Origin: Rhizorhapis sp036570425
GTDB lineage: Bacteria > Pseudomonadota > Alphaproteobacteria > Sphingomonadales > Sphingomonadaceae
Length of the DNA stretch: 64,000 nucleotides
Assembly (NCBI GenBank): GCA_036570425.1
Contig: DATCYF010000012.1
Location: 62,001 to 126,000 of the forward strand
Direction: 5' to 3'
Translations under genes and position numbers: made by a program
Part shown: positions 43,337 to 52,031 of the stretch, in pieces
Layout: every line of letters begins with the position of its first letter
Position numbering within the stretch: position 1 is the first letter of the stretch
The notes under the pieces: generated by a model
What the model saw: the letters and a program-made list of their open reading frames with translations, nothing else
The model's database searches: none
Told to the model about the DNA's origin: nothing

Positions 43337-44548
43337 TTATCCGATGCAGCCCACCGCGCGTCCAGCCGCCGCAAACATTTCCAATATCTGTCCCACCTGC
43401 TCACTGGAATGTTCCGCACAAAGCGAGCAGCGCAGCAAATAGGTTCCTGATGGTGTTGCAGGCGGACGGGCCATGTTGACGTATAGTCCGAGTTCCAGCA
43501 ACGCCTGCCACATCGCGACTGCCTGCGCCTGATCAGTCAGGATAACAGCAATGATGGCCGACTGCGGCGTTTCGGTGCCCAGTTTGAATCCCAGATCGGT
43601 CAGGCCCTTGTGCAAACGGCGGCTGTTTTCCCACAGATGAGCACGCTTTTCGCCCGCATGCATCAGCTTGCGAATCGACACCGCCGCCGTCGCAACGACG
43701 CTGGGGGGCAGGGAGGCGGTGAAGACATAAGGCCGGCAAACCAGGCGCAGCACGTCGAATTTCGGATGGTTCGAGACGCAAAACCCGCCAACTGTCCCGA
43801 CCGATTTGGAGAAGGTCCCGACGACGAAATCAATATCGTCTTCGCAGCCCAGTTCCTCGAACACGCCGCGACCGTTCTTGCCGAAGAAGCCCATGCCATG
43901 GGCTTCGTCGCACAGGATCATAGTATTGGGGTGCTTCTTTACCGCTGCCACCATGGCGGGCAGGGGAGCGATATCGCCCAGCATCGAATAGACGCCCTCC
44001 AACACCACCAGTTTTTGAGCATCGGCAGGAAGACGGCCGAGGCGCTTGTCCAGGTCCTCCACGCTATTGTGCCTGAACCGCACGATCTCCGCATTGCCCA
44101 ATGCGCAGCCATCATAAATGGACGCATGGCTATCGGCATCCAGCACGACATAGTCGCCCTTGCCCGCAAGCGTGGAGATCATGCCCAGATTGGCTTGATA
44201 GCCGGTCGAAAAGACCATGGCATGATCCATGCCGTAAAAGTCCTTGAGCGCGTCCTCACATTCCCTATGGCCCTGATAAGTGCCGTTGAGAACGCGGCTG
44301 CCCGTCGTTCCCGATCCGAAATGGTCGAGCGCATCCTTGCCAGCCTGGATCACATCGGGATCGAACGTCATGCCCATGTAATTGTAGGTTCCGAGCAGGA
44401 TCGTTTCCTTGCCCTTTATGATAGCGAGGGTAGGCGATTTCACCTGATCCATGACAATGGCGAAGGGATCGCGCACGCCCGTCGCGAGCAGGGCTTCGCG
44501 TTCGGCGATCAGTGGGTCGAATTTGGAAAAAAGATCAGTCATGTTCAT
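43337..44548 (-). CDS. spt: Serine palmitoyltransferase
   Basis: A PLP enzyme condensing serine and palmitoyl-thioester to 3-ketosphinganine, the entry step of sphingolipid synthesis. The 403-residue alpha-oxoamine synthase has His141 (DADSHASIYDG), Asp214 and His217 (LCDEAHGMGFFG) and the PLP lysine Lys248 (VVGTFSKSVGTVGG), all family hallmarks. Sphingolipids replace lipopolysaccharide in Sphingomonadaceae outer membranes. It follows the acyl carrier protein gene by 142 bp on the same strand. The AONS/KBL relatives are excluded by context and by the start (LFSKFDPLIAERE). Confidence 0.94.
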   Translation of the reverse strand: MNMTDLFSKFDPLIAEREALLATGVRDPFAIVMDQVKSPTLAIIKGKETILLGTYNYMGMTFDPDVIQAGKDALDHFGSGTTGSRVLNGTYQGHRECEDALKDFYGMDHAMVFSTGYQANLGMISTLAGKGDYVVLDADSHASIYDGCALGNAEIVRFRHNSVEDLDKRLGRLPADAQKLVVLEGVYSMLGDIAPLPAMVAAVKKHPNTMILCDEAHGMGFFGKNGRGVFEELGCEDDIDFVVGTFSKSVGTVGGFCVSNHPKFDVLRLVCRPYVFTASLPPSVVATAAVSIRKLMHAGEKRAHLWENSRRLHKGLTDLGFKLGTETPQSAIIAVILTDQAQAVAMWQALLELGLYVNMARPPATPSGTYLLRCSLCAEHSSEQVGQILEMFAAAGRAVGCIG

Positions 44549-44690
44549 GCCTATTAGAACCGTTTGTCCTGGGTAGCCGCCAGGCTCTTGGAAGGGACTT
44601 GTCGAAGAACCCGGCGCTCGGGACAGTGCTTCGCGATCCGCGCCCTCGGCGGGCTATCCCTGCCCGGCACGAGCGGCGAACGTGTAATGT

Positions 44691-44933
44691 TCAGCCCTTC
44701 AACTTCGCCACCGCGTCCACGAGCTGACCGACGGTCTCAATCTCCGCCTGCATGTTCATGGTGATGATGATGTCGAATTCATCCTCGATCGCAGCGACGA
44801 AATCCATGACCGTCAGGCTGTCCCACTCCAGATCGCCAGCGAACGTGGTCGCCTCAGTAAGGGCGATGTCCTTCTTGTTGAACGGCTCGATTTGCGCTGC
44901 GACGCTATCGAAAATGTCCTGCCGGTTATCCAT
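44691..44933 (-). CDS. Specialised acyl carrier protein of the sphingolipid cluster
   Basis: An 80-residue acyl carrier protein with phosphopantetheine serine Ser39 in LEWDSLTVMDFVAAIEDEF. It is not the housekeeping AcpP: its flanking sequence differs from the usual GADSLDTVELV. It sits between spt and the cerR-like gene. In Caulobacter and Sphingomonas an ACP in this position supplies the acyl chain to Spt, so it probably carries the palmitoyl group for the ketosphinganine step. Confidence 0.9.
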   Translation of the reverse strand: MDNRQDIFDSVAAQIEPFNKKDIALTEATTFAGDLEWDSLTVMDFVAAIEDEFDIIITMNMQAEIETVGQLVDAVAKLKG

Positions 44934-45057
44934 GCTTCAAATTCCCTATGTGCTGGCGCGGATGCTTGCCAACAGAAACGCTCCTTTGGCAAGTGAATAA
45001 GGCGCTAATCAGGCATGATCTTGCCCTAATATGTGAACGGCGGGCCAATGATCGCGT

Positions 45058-45990
45058 CTACCGCAACCAACCCTGCTTCCTGTACCATTCCGCTGTCTGC
45101 TTCAGTCCGGCGCGGGTGTTGACCTGCGGCTGCCAGAGGGCCGCGGGGGGCCGCCTGGCAGGGTTGATTACCCAATCAGGATGACAGAAATAATTCACCC
45201 GGTCCGCCGTCAGCTTGGCCTTTTCACGACGTGAGAATTGGTCGATCCTTGCAGCGAGTTGCAGCAGAGGCTGCGGTGTCGCAAGTGTGACGACCTTTTT
45301 GCCCAAGGCCCAGCCAATCGCCCGGCCGAAGCTCTTGTGGCTCCAGCCGCCCTCCACGCCGTCGTCGGGCTCATACATGCCCCCGATGCTGATTTCATCA
45401 TCCTGCACGCAAGCGAGCAGCAGGCGGGCGAGGTCGCTGACTTCTATGACAGATAGCCGCCCCCCAGGTGGCAATAGCATCAGGCGGCGCGACGCCAGGC
45501 GGAAAAGTTCAAGCATTTCTGTATCGGCCGGGCCGTAGATCGCTGGCGGACGGATGATCGTCCAATCGAGGCCGCTGGCCATCACGATCCGTTCCGCCTT
45601 ATATTTCGACCAGCCATAATGCGACAGATGCGGTTCCCGCGCTGCCAGCGATGAGACATGGACGAAGCGCCTGATCCCTGCCGCACGCGCCGCACGGACT
45701 GCGGCCAGGGTGCCCGCTATATTGCCTGTGTGGAAGCCCGCCTTGTCAGGCGCGTTGACCACGCCAGCGATGTGCAGCACCACATCGGCATCAGCCATCA
45801 GCCTTTGCAGGCAGTCGTCCCGATCAAGCGCTCCGTTAACCCATGTAACCCCCGCACAAGCCGCCTGCGGCTGTCGAGCCAGGGCGTTAAGGGGCAGGCC
45901 CAGCGCACAGGCCTGAGCAATCGTCGTCCTGCCGACAAATCCGGTCCCGCCGGTTACGGCTACGCGGAAGGCTTCCTGTTGAACTGACAT
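45058..45990 (-). CDS. NAD-dependent epimerase-type reductase (CerR-like)
   Basis: A 310-residue extended SDR with cofactor motif VTGGTGFVGRTTIAQA near 12-27 and catalytic YGWSKYKAE near 144. An arginine-rich C-terminal tail (INPARRPPAALWQPQVNTRAGL) has proline. In Caulobacter the epimerase-like gene next to spt and acp (CerR) reduces 3-ketosphinganine, so this gene probably does so too. It is the first gene of a cerR-acp-spt order on the minus strand, although gaps of 124 and 142 bp leave room for internal promoters. Confidence 0.85.
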   Translation of the reverse strand: MSVQQEAFRVAVTGGTGFVGRTTIAQACALGLPLNALARQPQAACAGVTWVNGALDRDDCLQRLMADADVVLHIAGVVNAPDKAGFHTGNIAGTLAAVRAARAAGIRRFVHVSSLAAREPHLSHYGWSKYKAERIVMASGLDWTIIRPPAIYGPADTEMLELFRLASRRLMLLPPGGRLSVIEVSDLARLLLACVQDDEISIGGMYEPDDGVEGGWSHKSFGRAIGWALGKKVVTLATPQPLLQLAARIDQFSRREKAKLTADRVNYFCHPDWVINPARRPPAALWQPQVNTRAGLKQTAEWYRKQGWLR

Positions 45991-46103
45991 CTATATAATC
46001 GGCTCAAGACGAATATTCGCCAGCCCTGCGTCAGTGGGTGGACAGGCTTTGACGAACCGATGTTTTCCGCCGTTGGGGAATCGGACGCTGAGAACATTCA
46101 TCC

Positions 46104-47234
46104 TCATAGCATCACCATGTGATCGCGATGCACAAGCACGGAGCGGGAAACGCTGCCCAATATGCGCGCGATCTCTTCCGACCGGCAGCCAATGATCTTT
46201 ATGGCGTCAACGCTGTCATATTCCGAAAGGCCGCGTGCCACGACATGTCCGGTTTCGTCCTTTATGTCGACGACATCACCGCGGGCAAATTCGCCGGCGA
46301 CAGTGAGTACGCCCGCTGGAAGCAGGCTGTTGCCACCCGCGAGCGCCTTTGCCGCGCCTGCATCCACGCTTATATGCCCCTTGACTGTCAGCCGCCCGGC
46401 CAGCCATTTCTTGCGTGCGCCCTGGCTTCCTGCCGAATGAAAGACGGTGCCCTGACCGGTCTGCGCAAAAGCGGACAACGGATGGTCCTTGTGGCCGCTG
46501 ATGATGGCGAGGTGCACGCCTGCGCTATTCGCGATTTTGGCGGCTTCCAGCTTGGACAGCATGCCACCCGATCCCATGCCGGAGGACGAGCCGCCATCGG
46601 CCATGGCGACGATTTCATCGGTGATCGCCTCGACATGCTCGATCAGCCTGGCATCGGGATATTTATGCGGGTTGGCGGTATAGAGGCCATCGATGTCGGA
46701 CAGCAGGACAACGGCATTGGCATCCGCCGCCTGTGCAATGCGCGCGGCCAGCCGGTCATTATCCCCGAATCGGATTTCCGCCGTCGCCACGCTGTCATTC
46801 TCGTTCACCACGGGCACGACACCAAGGCCCAGCAGCCGTTCCAGCGTCGCTGAAGCGTTCAGATAGCGGCGGCGATGCTCCAGATCATCAAGCGTCACCA
46901 GTATCTGCGCGGCTGTCAGGCCCTTCGCTTCCAACAACTCCGCCCATTTATGAGACAGCGCGATCTGGCCTGTAGCGGCGGCCGCCTGCGCGTCCTCTAC
47001 GCAGCTTCTTCCGCCCTTGGGCAGTTTCAGCCGCCGCGCGCCCAAAGCGATCGCGCCCGACGAGACAATGATGATCTGCTGCCCCGCCGCATGACGTTCA
47101 GCAATTTCTTCCACGATGGTCTTCAGCCAATCCTCGCGGATATGGCCCTCGCGATCGACCAGCAAGGACGAACCGATCTTGATAACGATCCGGTTCCAGT
47201 GAGCAGGGTCGAAGCCTTCTACAGCGGCGACCAT
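46104..47234 (-). CDS. proB: Glutamate 5-kinase
   Basis: It phosphorylates glutamate for proline synthesis. The 376-residue protein has an amino-acid-kinase domain (VIKIGSSLLVDREGHIRE near 18, VSSGAIALGARRL near 58, NENDSVATAEIRFGDNDRLAA near 145) and a C-terminal PUA domain (residues 280-376). Length is normal. The start overlaps the obgE stop by 16 bp, so obgE-proB is probably one transcript, the common arrangement in many proteobacteria. Confidence 0.95.
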   Translation of the reverse strand: MVAAVEGFDPAHWNRIVIKIGSSLLVDREGHIREDWLKTIVEEIAERHAAGQQIIIVSSGAIALGARRLKLPKGGRSCVEDAQAAAATGQIALSHKWAELLEAKGLTAAQILVTLDDLEHRRRYLNASATLERLLGLGVVPVVNENDSVATAEIRFGDNDRLAARIAQAADANAVVLLSDIDGLYTANPHKYPDARLIEHVEAITDEIVAMADGGSSSGMGSGGMLSKLEAAKIANSAGVHLAIISGHKDHPLSAFAQTGQGTVFHSAGSQGARKKWLAGRLTVKGHISVDAGAAKALAGGNSLLPAGVLTVAGEFARGDVVDIKDETGHVVARGLSEYDSVDAIKIIGCRSEEIARILGSVSRSVLVHRDHMVML

Positions 47235-48259
47235 GCCGTCTCTTCCCCTTCGTCGGGCTCGCTCGTCCGGCCATCTTCACCGAGCCGAGGAATGACCTGA
47301 TCAAGCAGTGTGGGAATTCCGGCGCCCGTAGCCCCGGAAATCGAATATATCTCTTCCGCGCCTGCTTCCCGAAGCTGCGCGGCGATGTCCTCCATCAATT
47401 CCGCGTCGAGCAAGTCGCCCTTGTTAAGGGCCAGCAACTGGGGCTTTTCCTCAAGGCCCGCACCATAAGCGGCAAGCTCGTCCTGCACAATTTTCCAAGC
47501 CGTGACAGGATCGTCCCCCGTTGCATCGACCAGGTGCAATAGAACGCGGCAACGCTCGATATGACCCAGGAAGCGGTCGCCAATACCCGCGCCCTCTGCT
47601 GCGCCCTCGATAAGACCCGGAATGTCCGCCACGACGAACTCCCGGTCGCGATGGTTGACGACGCCGAGCTGTGGCTTGGTGGTGGTGAACGGGTAGGCGC
47701 CGACTTTTGCCTTGGCATTGGTGATGGCATTGATAAAGGTTGATTTTCCCGCGTTGGGAAGGCCCACCAGCCCAACGTCGGCCAGCAGCTTCAGCCGCAG
47801 CCATACCCACATTTCCTCACCGGGCCAACCCGTGCCGTGCTGGCGAGGGGCGCGATTGGTGCTGGTCTTGTAGCTGGCATTGCCGCGCCCGCCATCGCCG
47901 CCGCGCAGCAGCACGAGCCGTTGCCCCGCCTTGACGAAGTCGGCAATCACATGCTCACCTTCATCGGAAATTACCTGGGTTCCCACGGGAACCTTGATGA
48001 CGAGATCCCCGCCGCCTGCTCCAGTGCGGTTCTTGCCAGCGCCTGGCGTGCCGCGGCGCGCCTTGAAATGCTGGGTATAGCGGAAATCGATAAGGGTATT
48101 CAGCCCTTCGACCGCTTCAAAGATGATATCGCCGCCCTTGCCGCCGTCACCGCCGTCGGGGCCGCCATATTCAACATATTTTTCGCGCCGGAAACTCACC
48201 GCGCCCGGGCCACCTGCGCCCGAGCGGATGAATATCTTGGCCTGATCCAGGAAATGCAT
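47219..48259 (-). CDS. obgE: GTPase Obg/CgtA
   Basis: An essential ribosome-associated GTPase involved in 50S maturation and stress signalling. The 346-residue protein has the glycine-rich Obg fold at residues 1-158 (FIRSGAGGPGAVSFRREKYVEYGGPDG start). The G domain has Walker A GLPNAGKSTFINAIT near 167, ADIPGLIEGAAEG near 212 and NKGD near 283. The C-terminal OCT region is short and acidic. It precedes proB, with rplU-rpmA further upstream, a usual neighbourhood. Confidence 0.96.
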   Translation of the reverse strand: MHFLDQAKIFIRSGAGGPGAVSFRREKYVEYGGPDGGDGGKGGDIIFEAVEGLNTLIDFRYTQHFKARRGTPGAGKNRTGAGGGDLVIKVPVGTQVISDEGEHVIADFVKAGQRLVLLRGGDGGRGNASYKTSTNRAPRQHGTGWPGEEMWVWLRLKLLADVGLVGLPNAGKSTFINAITNAKAKVGAYPFTTTKPQLGVVNHRDREFVVADIPGLIEGAAEGAGIGDRFLGHIERCRVLLHLVDATGDDPVTAWKIVQDELAAYGAGLEEKPQLLALNKGDLLDAELMEDIAAQLREAGAEEIYSISGATGAGIPTLLDQVIPRLGEDGRTSEPDEGEETAWSPL

Positions 48260-48405
48260 GGGCGTGCATTTAGGACGGAATGAAGAATTTAGCTAGGGTC
48301 TCAACGCCGCCAAACTGACTCGCTTCGTCTTGCTCCACCATTGGCCTGTCGAAATGCCGCAGAAAGGCACGGGTGCGGCTCATTCCCTCGCCGATGGGGT
48401 GTTGT

Positions 48406-48438
48406 GAGGGGCGCCTCGTCCGTAAGGCGGGCCCCCTC
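48406..48438 (-). terminator. Imperfect hairpin between the GNAT gene and obgE
   Basis: GAGGGG (48406-48411) with CCCCTC (48433-48438), and GCCT (48413-48416) with AGGC (48425-48428), form a long stem with small bulges. It lies 28 bp after the minus-strand GNAT stop and may end that transcript. No T-run. Confidence 0.35.
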
Positions 48439-48465
48439 CAACTGTGTCCTAATCAATCTCCGGCT

Positions 48466-49038
48466 TCACGCGGCGAGCGCGCAGTCGTCCTTATAAAGGT
48501 TGAGCGAAAGATTGGGTCGCATTTCCACCACGTCGCCTTCCTCGAACAGAGCGCAAGGGGCGGCCTGTCCCCGGCCACGGCTATAGCCTAGAACGACGCG
48601 ATTTGTTGGACGAAAGCCGATCTTGCGCAGCACGTTGGCCGAGGCCGGATTGTCCAGAAAATGTCTTGCCTGCAACCTGGGGAGGTTCATCGCGCGAGCG
48701 ATACGCACGACTGCCTTGCCTGCTTCGGTCGCAAAGCCGAGACCCCAATAGGAGCGGGCGATCCAGTAGCCCAATTCCAAATGGTCTTCCTTGCCTTGCA
48801 TGATGCCGCAACTGCCGACCAGGCGCGGCGCACCGAGCGTGCGTGAGAAAATCAGAAAATTGGGAAGGGTCGAATCTTCCGTGCGGGCAAGAAAGTCCTC
48901 TGCATCTGCCTGGTTATAAGGCCAGGGTGCGGTCGCCAGATTGCGGACGATGGCTTCGTCTCCGATGGCAGCGGCCAGTGCGGGCGCATCTTCACGCCAG
49001 CCGGGCCGGAGCAGCAATCTTTCGGTACGGGCAAACAT
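48466..49038 (-). CDS. GNAT-family N-acetyltransferase
   Basis: A 190-residue RimJ/RimL-type acetyltransferase. It opens with TERLLLRPGWREDAPALAAAIGD. The acetyl-CoA region is LELGYWIARSYWGLGFATEAGKAVVRIA near 90-118, then the LQARHFLDNPASANVLRKIGF segment typical of the group. The substrate could be a protein N-terminus or small molecule. AAAGGAG lies 7 bases before ATG 49038, deciding the start over two upstream ATGs. It sits between obgE and the rpmA terminator. Confidence 0.85.
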   Translation of the reverse strand: MFARTERLLLRPGWREDAPALAAAIGDEAIVRNLATAPWPYNQADAEDFLARTEDSTLPNFLIFSRTLGAPRLVGSCGIMQGKEDHLELGYWIARSYWGLGFATEAGKAVVRIARAMNLPRLQARHFLDNPASANVLRKIGFRPTNRVVLGYSRGRGQAAPCALFEEGDVVEMRPNLSLNLYKDDCALAA

Positions 49039-49151
49039 TATCATCTCCTTTGTCGTCGCCGCTGCGATCACATATTCGTGTTACGGCTTAGCGACATTCA
49101 TGTTCTGCCTGCGCATCGCTGCGGCAAGGCGAGCCAAATCCAAGGGAGAAT

Positions 49152-49184
49152 AAAAAAGGGAGACCGGGGCGCCCCGTCTCCCTT
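49152..49184 (-). terminator. Strong terminator of the rplU-rpmA operon
   Basis: A 14-bp stem (49156-49170 with 49171-49184, one bulged C) is followed on the minus strand by six T and ATT. It lies 65 bp after the rpmA stop, before the GNAT gene, and is the best Rho-independent terminator in the window. Confidence 0.85.
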
Positions 49185-49191
49185 AAATTGA

Positions 49192-49232
49192 ATCCACAAA
49201 TGTGGATCCCGGGTCGCCCTGGTGGACGACCC
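49192..49232 (-). repeat. Two small hairpins between rpmA and its terminator
   Basis: ATCCACA (49192-49198) with TGTGGAT (49201-49207), and GGGTCG (49211-49216) with CGACCC (49227-49232), form adjacent stems. Both lie in the rpmA 3' untranslated part before the main terminator. They may stabilise the mRNA end; no function is known. Confidence 0.4.
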
Positions 49233-49248
49233 TGATTGAGTCATCCGA

Positions 49249-49518
49249 TTATTCTGCGGCTTCCGCCATCATGTCCACATGCACAAACTTGCGGCCAAGT
49301 TTGCCCTGATGGAAGGACACACGACCTTCGGCCAGCGCAAAGAGGGTGTGATCCTTGCCTATGCCGACATTACGGCCAGGATAGAATTTCGTTCCGCGCT
49401 GACGCACCAGGATGTTGCCGCCGATGACCTGCTGACCACCGAACTTCTTCACGCCAAGGCGTTTGGACTCTGAATCGCGGCCATTGCGCGAGGAGCCGCC
49501 TGCTTTCTTATGTGCCAT
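49249..49518 (-). CDS. rpmA: 50S ribosomal protein L27
   Basis: An 89-residue ribosomal protein lying close to the peptidyl-transferase centre. It opens with MAHKKAGGSSRNGRDSESKR, the conserved N-terminal arm with no leader peptide, followed by LGVKKFGGQQVIGGNILVRQRGT. A 21-bp gap separates it from rplU, the usual order. Confidence 0.97.
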   Translation of the reverse strand: MAHKKAGGSSRNGRDSESKRLGVKKFGGQQVIGGNILVRQRGTKFYPGRNVGIGKDHTLFALAEGRVSFHQGKLGRKFVHVDMMAEAAE

Positions 49519-49539
49519 TGTCTATGCTCCTTTATCTGC

Positions 49540-49905
49540 TCAGGCTTCGCCGGCTTCAGCGGCGGAGGCTTCGTCGGCCTTGGCGGCCTTTTTCGGCGCG
49601 GCCTTTTCAGCGCCGATGCTCAGGATCTTCAGGATCGTGTGCTGCTGCCGATGGCCATTGCGGCGGCGGTAATTATGCCGGCGACGCTTCTTGAAGACGA
49701 TAACCTTCTCGCCCTTCGCCTGCGCAATGATTTCGGCCGAAACGGTCAGGCCTTTGCTGTCCTTCAGTTCCGTGCCCTCACCGGCCAGCAGAACATCGTC
49801 CAGTGCAATCGTCGAGCCAGCTTCACCAGCCAGCTTCTCAACTACGATCTTGTCTCCTGCGGCAACACGATATTGCTTGCCGCCCGTGCGCACAACAGCG
49901 AACAT
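49540..49905 (-). CDS. rplU: 50S ribosomal protein L21
   Basis: A 121-residue L21 with MFAVVRTGGKQYRVAAGDKI at the start and the RNA-binding FKKRRRHNYRRRNGHRQQHT segment near 75. A ~20-residue Ala/Lys/Glu-rich tail (AEKAAPKKAAKADEASAAE) extends beyond the standard length, as often seen in sphingomonads and relatives. Confidence 0.97.
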   Translation of the reverse strand: MFAVVRTGGKQYRVAAGDKIVVEKLAGEAGSTIALDDVLLAGEGTELKDSKGLTVSAEIIAQAKGEKVIVFKKRRRHNYRRRNGHRQQHTILKILSIGAEKAAPKKAAKADEASAAEAGEA

Positions 49906-49981
49906 GGCCTATCTCTTCATTCTTCAATGCTTATGCGCAAAACAAATGGCCAGGCCAAATGCCTCCGCGCGGGAAGCCGGT

Positions 49982-50010
49982 CCGCTACTGGATTGCGTCA
50001 GGTCTGTCAA
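49982..50010 (-). promoter_or_regulatory. Candidate promoter for rplU-rpmA
   Basis: On the minus strand TTGACA (50010-50005) is followed after 17 bp by TAGCGG (49987-49982), about 77 bp upstream of the rplU start. The -35 is a perfect consensus; the -10 is weak. Confidence 0.5.
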
Positions 50011-50053
50011 CGCCTTTGGCGCGCAGCGGCGGCATTTTCCTTGCCCAGCCGCA

Positions 50054-51001
50054 TCAGGATGCCCCATGCCCCAGCCACAGGAGCACCGCCGTTATCGTCA
50101 CTACGGAAAGAGCCGTGGACATCAATATGGTTCCCGATGTTACCCTGCCGTCACGCGCGTAGAACTCCGCCACCATGAAAGGGCCTGTGCCGGTTGGAAG
50201 GGCCGCCATCACTATGGCCATGGCCGCGATTTCGCGCGGCAGAGGCAGGACATATATGGCCAGCAATGCCGTTAGCGCGGGATGAGCCACAAGCTTGGCC
50301 GCCGTCAATGCCAGAACGAAGAAATTGGTAGCCGCCTGCCGCAGGGGGTGAGCAGCAAGGAACAGGCCTATGGCGACCAGCGCCGCAGGGCTTGCCGCCC
50401 CACCCAGAAGAGAGACGAACGTGTGGGCAGGCTGTGGCAACGGAATGCCGGTGAGCCACCAGCCCAGACCAGCAAGCGGCGACATCACGATGGGGTTGCG
50501 GAGCACCGATCGACCGGCCTTCGCCACTATCACATGTCCGCGCTGACCATGATGCTGTGCAATTTCGATCAATATGATGGAGGCAGCGAACAGAACCATG
50601 AGCGTCAGCGTGGCCGCGATCACGACGAAAGGGCGGCTCTCGGCGCCGAATGTCAAATACATCAGGGGAAAGCCGATATAGGCCGAATTGGAATAGGATG
50701 CATTCAACCCATCTACGCTCATGTCAGCGAGCTTGAGGCCGCGCGCCTTGCCGATGGCCAGACCGCAGGCAAAAACCGCAAAGGTTCCGGCCAGTGATAC
50801 GATGACAAAGCCGGTATGCCACACTGCTTGCCAGTCTGTCGTAGCCACGACCTCGAACATCAGGCAGGGCAAGGCGAGCCAGACGACAAAACGGTTGAGT
50901 TCGCTACTGGCCGTTTCGCCGAGCAGGCCGGTCTTGCGGCTGACATAGCCCGCCAGAATGATCAGAAAGACCGGAAGGATCACAAGGGCGGTGGAAAGCA
51001 T
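50054..51001 (-). CDS. AEC-family transporter (auxin efflux carrier type)
   Basis: A 315-residue inner-membrane protein with about ten hydrophobic segments in two halves (LSTALVILPVFLIILAGYVSRKTG start; a cytoplasmic break near residue 170). Family marks are NSAYIGFPLMYLTFG near 110 and AALPTGTGPFMVAEFY near 275. Bacterial members export small carboxylates or amino-acid-like compounds. The substrate is unknown. Confidence 0.88.
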   Translation of the reverse strand: MLSTALVILPVFLIILAGYVSRKTGLLGETASSELNRFVVWLALPCLMFEVVATTDWQAVWHTGFVIVSLAGTFAVFACGLAIGKARGLKLADMSVDGLNASYSNSAYIGFPLMYLTFGAESRPFVVIAATLTLMVLFAASIILIEIAQHHGQRGHVIVAKAGRSVLRNPIVMSPLAGLGWWLTGIPLPQPAHTFVSLLGGAASPAALVAIGLFLAAHPLRQAATNFFVLALTAAKLVAHPALTALLAIYVLPLPREIAAMAIVMAALPTGTGPFMVAEFYARDGRVTSGTILMSTALSVVTITAVLLWLGHGAS

Positions 51002-51078
51002 GCCTTATCCATGAGGGGAGTGCTGATGTGGAACTAGCCGCTTCCGGCCCGGTTGCCAATGACGCCGGTGGCGCATAA

Positions 51079-51606
51079 ATGGAAGCAATGAAAGCCCGAG
51101 CTTATATCCAGATGCTGACTTTGCTTCTTGCCGGATGTGTCGGCGGGGGCGGCGACGGCTATCCCTCGCTTGCCAGGCGGCCAGTGGAGTCTCCCCCGGA
51201 GGAAAAGGTCGTCGCACCAGCGGAGGAGGCCATTCCGGCTGATCCGGCTCTGGTAAGCGAAGTCGAAGGTCTGGTACAAAAAGCGCGAAAAGCCTCTGCG
51301 ATTTTTGATGCGAATGTTTCGGGCGCTCAGCAGAAGGCTGCTGAGGCAGCCGGATCGGCTGTTTCGAGCGAGGTCTGGGTGGCGGCACAACTGGCCATAT
51401 CCACGCTGGAAAGCGATCGTTATGACAGCGTGTCGGCGCTTGCCAGCCTGGACACGCTATATATCCGTCGCCTGAACGCCGTCGCTGGAGGAGAAGTGCA
51501 GGGTGGGTCAAATGTGATCGCTAAAGCGCGTGCTGACGTGCTGGCGATGGTCGATCGACAGAATGACATTCTGGATGGACTGAAGAAAAGGCTGCAAGCG
51601 CCCTGA
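51079..51606 (+). CDS. Hypothetical lipoprotein
   Basis: A 175-residue product opening with a lipoprotein signal ending LLLAGCVGGGGDGYPSL, then a Pro/Glu-rich linker (residues 38-58) and a helical region (near 60-165) rich in Ala, Ser and Glu with a coiled-coil look. I recognise no family. ATG 51079 or 51088 could be the start; GGAAG before the second slightly favours 51088. It ends 3 bp from the end of the convergent GntR gene. Confidence 0.7.
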   Translation: MEAMKARAYIQMLTLLLAGCVGGGGDGYPSLARRPVESPPEEKVVAPAEEAIPADPALVSEVEGLVQKARKASAIFDANVSGAQQKAAEAAGSAVSSEVWVAAQLAISTLESDRYDSVSALASLDTLYIRRLNAVAGGEVQGGSNVIAKARADVLAMVDRQNDILDGLKKRLQAP

Positions 51607-51609
51607 AAT

Positions 51610-51960
51610 TCAGGCTTCTTCTTCGTTCGGGGCCAAATCTTTCAGGCTGATGCCGATGCGGCGCATTTGCGCGGCGATGGGCGGCCAGACATCCTGCAGG
51701 AAATGAGCGCGTTCCATGTTGAGCAGGCGCCGGGTCGCGCCTTCGGCGACAAGCATCCCGACACCGCGTTTCACGATCACAAGACCGTCATCCTGAAAGC
51801 TTTGATAGGCTTTTGCCACGGTCAGCGGATTGGCGCCCTGCTGCGCGGCGAAGGCGCGCACGGAGGGCAGCATATCGCCATCCCGATATTCACCTTCCAG
51901 AATAGAAGCGGAGATGATCTCCCGCAAACGGAGATACACCGGTTTGTTGTTCCCATCCAT
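51610..51960 (-). CDS. YtrA-type GntR-family transcriptional regulator
   Basis: A 116-residue regulator with an N-terminal GntR winged helix (PVYLRLREIISASILEGEYRDGDMLPSVRAFAAQQGANPLTVAKAYQ region near 7-52) and only a short helical tail, the layout of the YtrA subfamily. These usually control ABC transporters, but none is adjacent. Self-regulation or a distant target is likely. The protein lacks the large FadR or HutC effector domains. Confidence 0.88.
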   Translation of the reverse strand: MDGNNKPVYLRLREIISASILEGEYRDGDMLPSVRAFAAQQGANPLTVAKAYQSFQDDGLVIVKRGVGMLVAEGATRRLLNMERAHFLQDVWPPIAAQMRRIGISLKDLAPNEEEA

Positions 51961-52031
51961 TACTGCGTCGGTGACATAATACAGCGAGTCGCGTCAACCA
52001 CGAAGCGCCATCCCAGGCCTTTACAGCGGCA

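Noticed and set aside
48260..48465. Possible tRNA or small RNA between obgE and the GNAT gene
   Set aside because: No cloverleaf can be drawn; only an imperfect hairpin is present.
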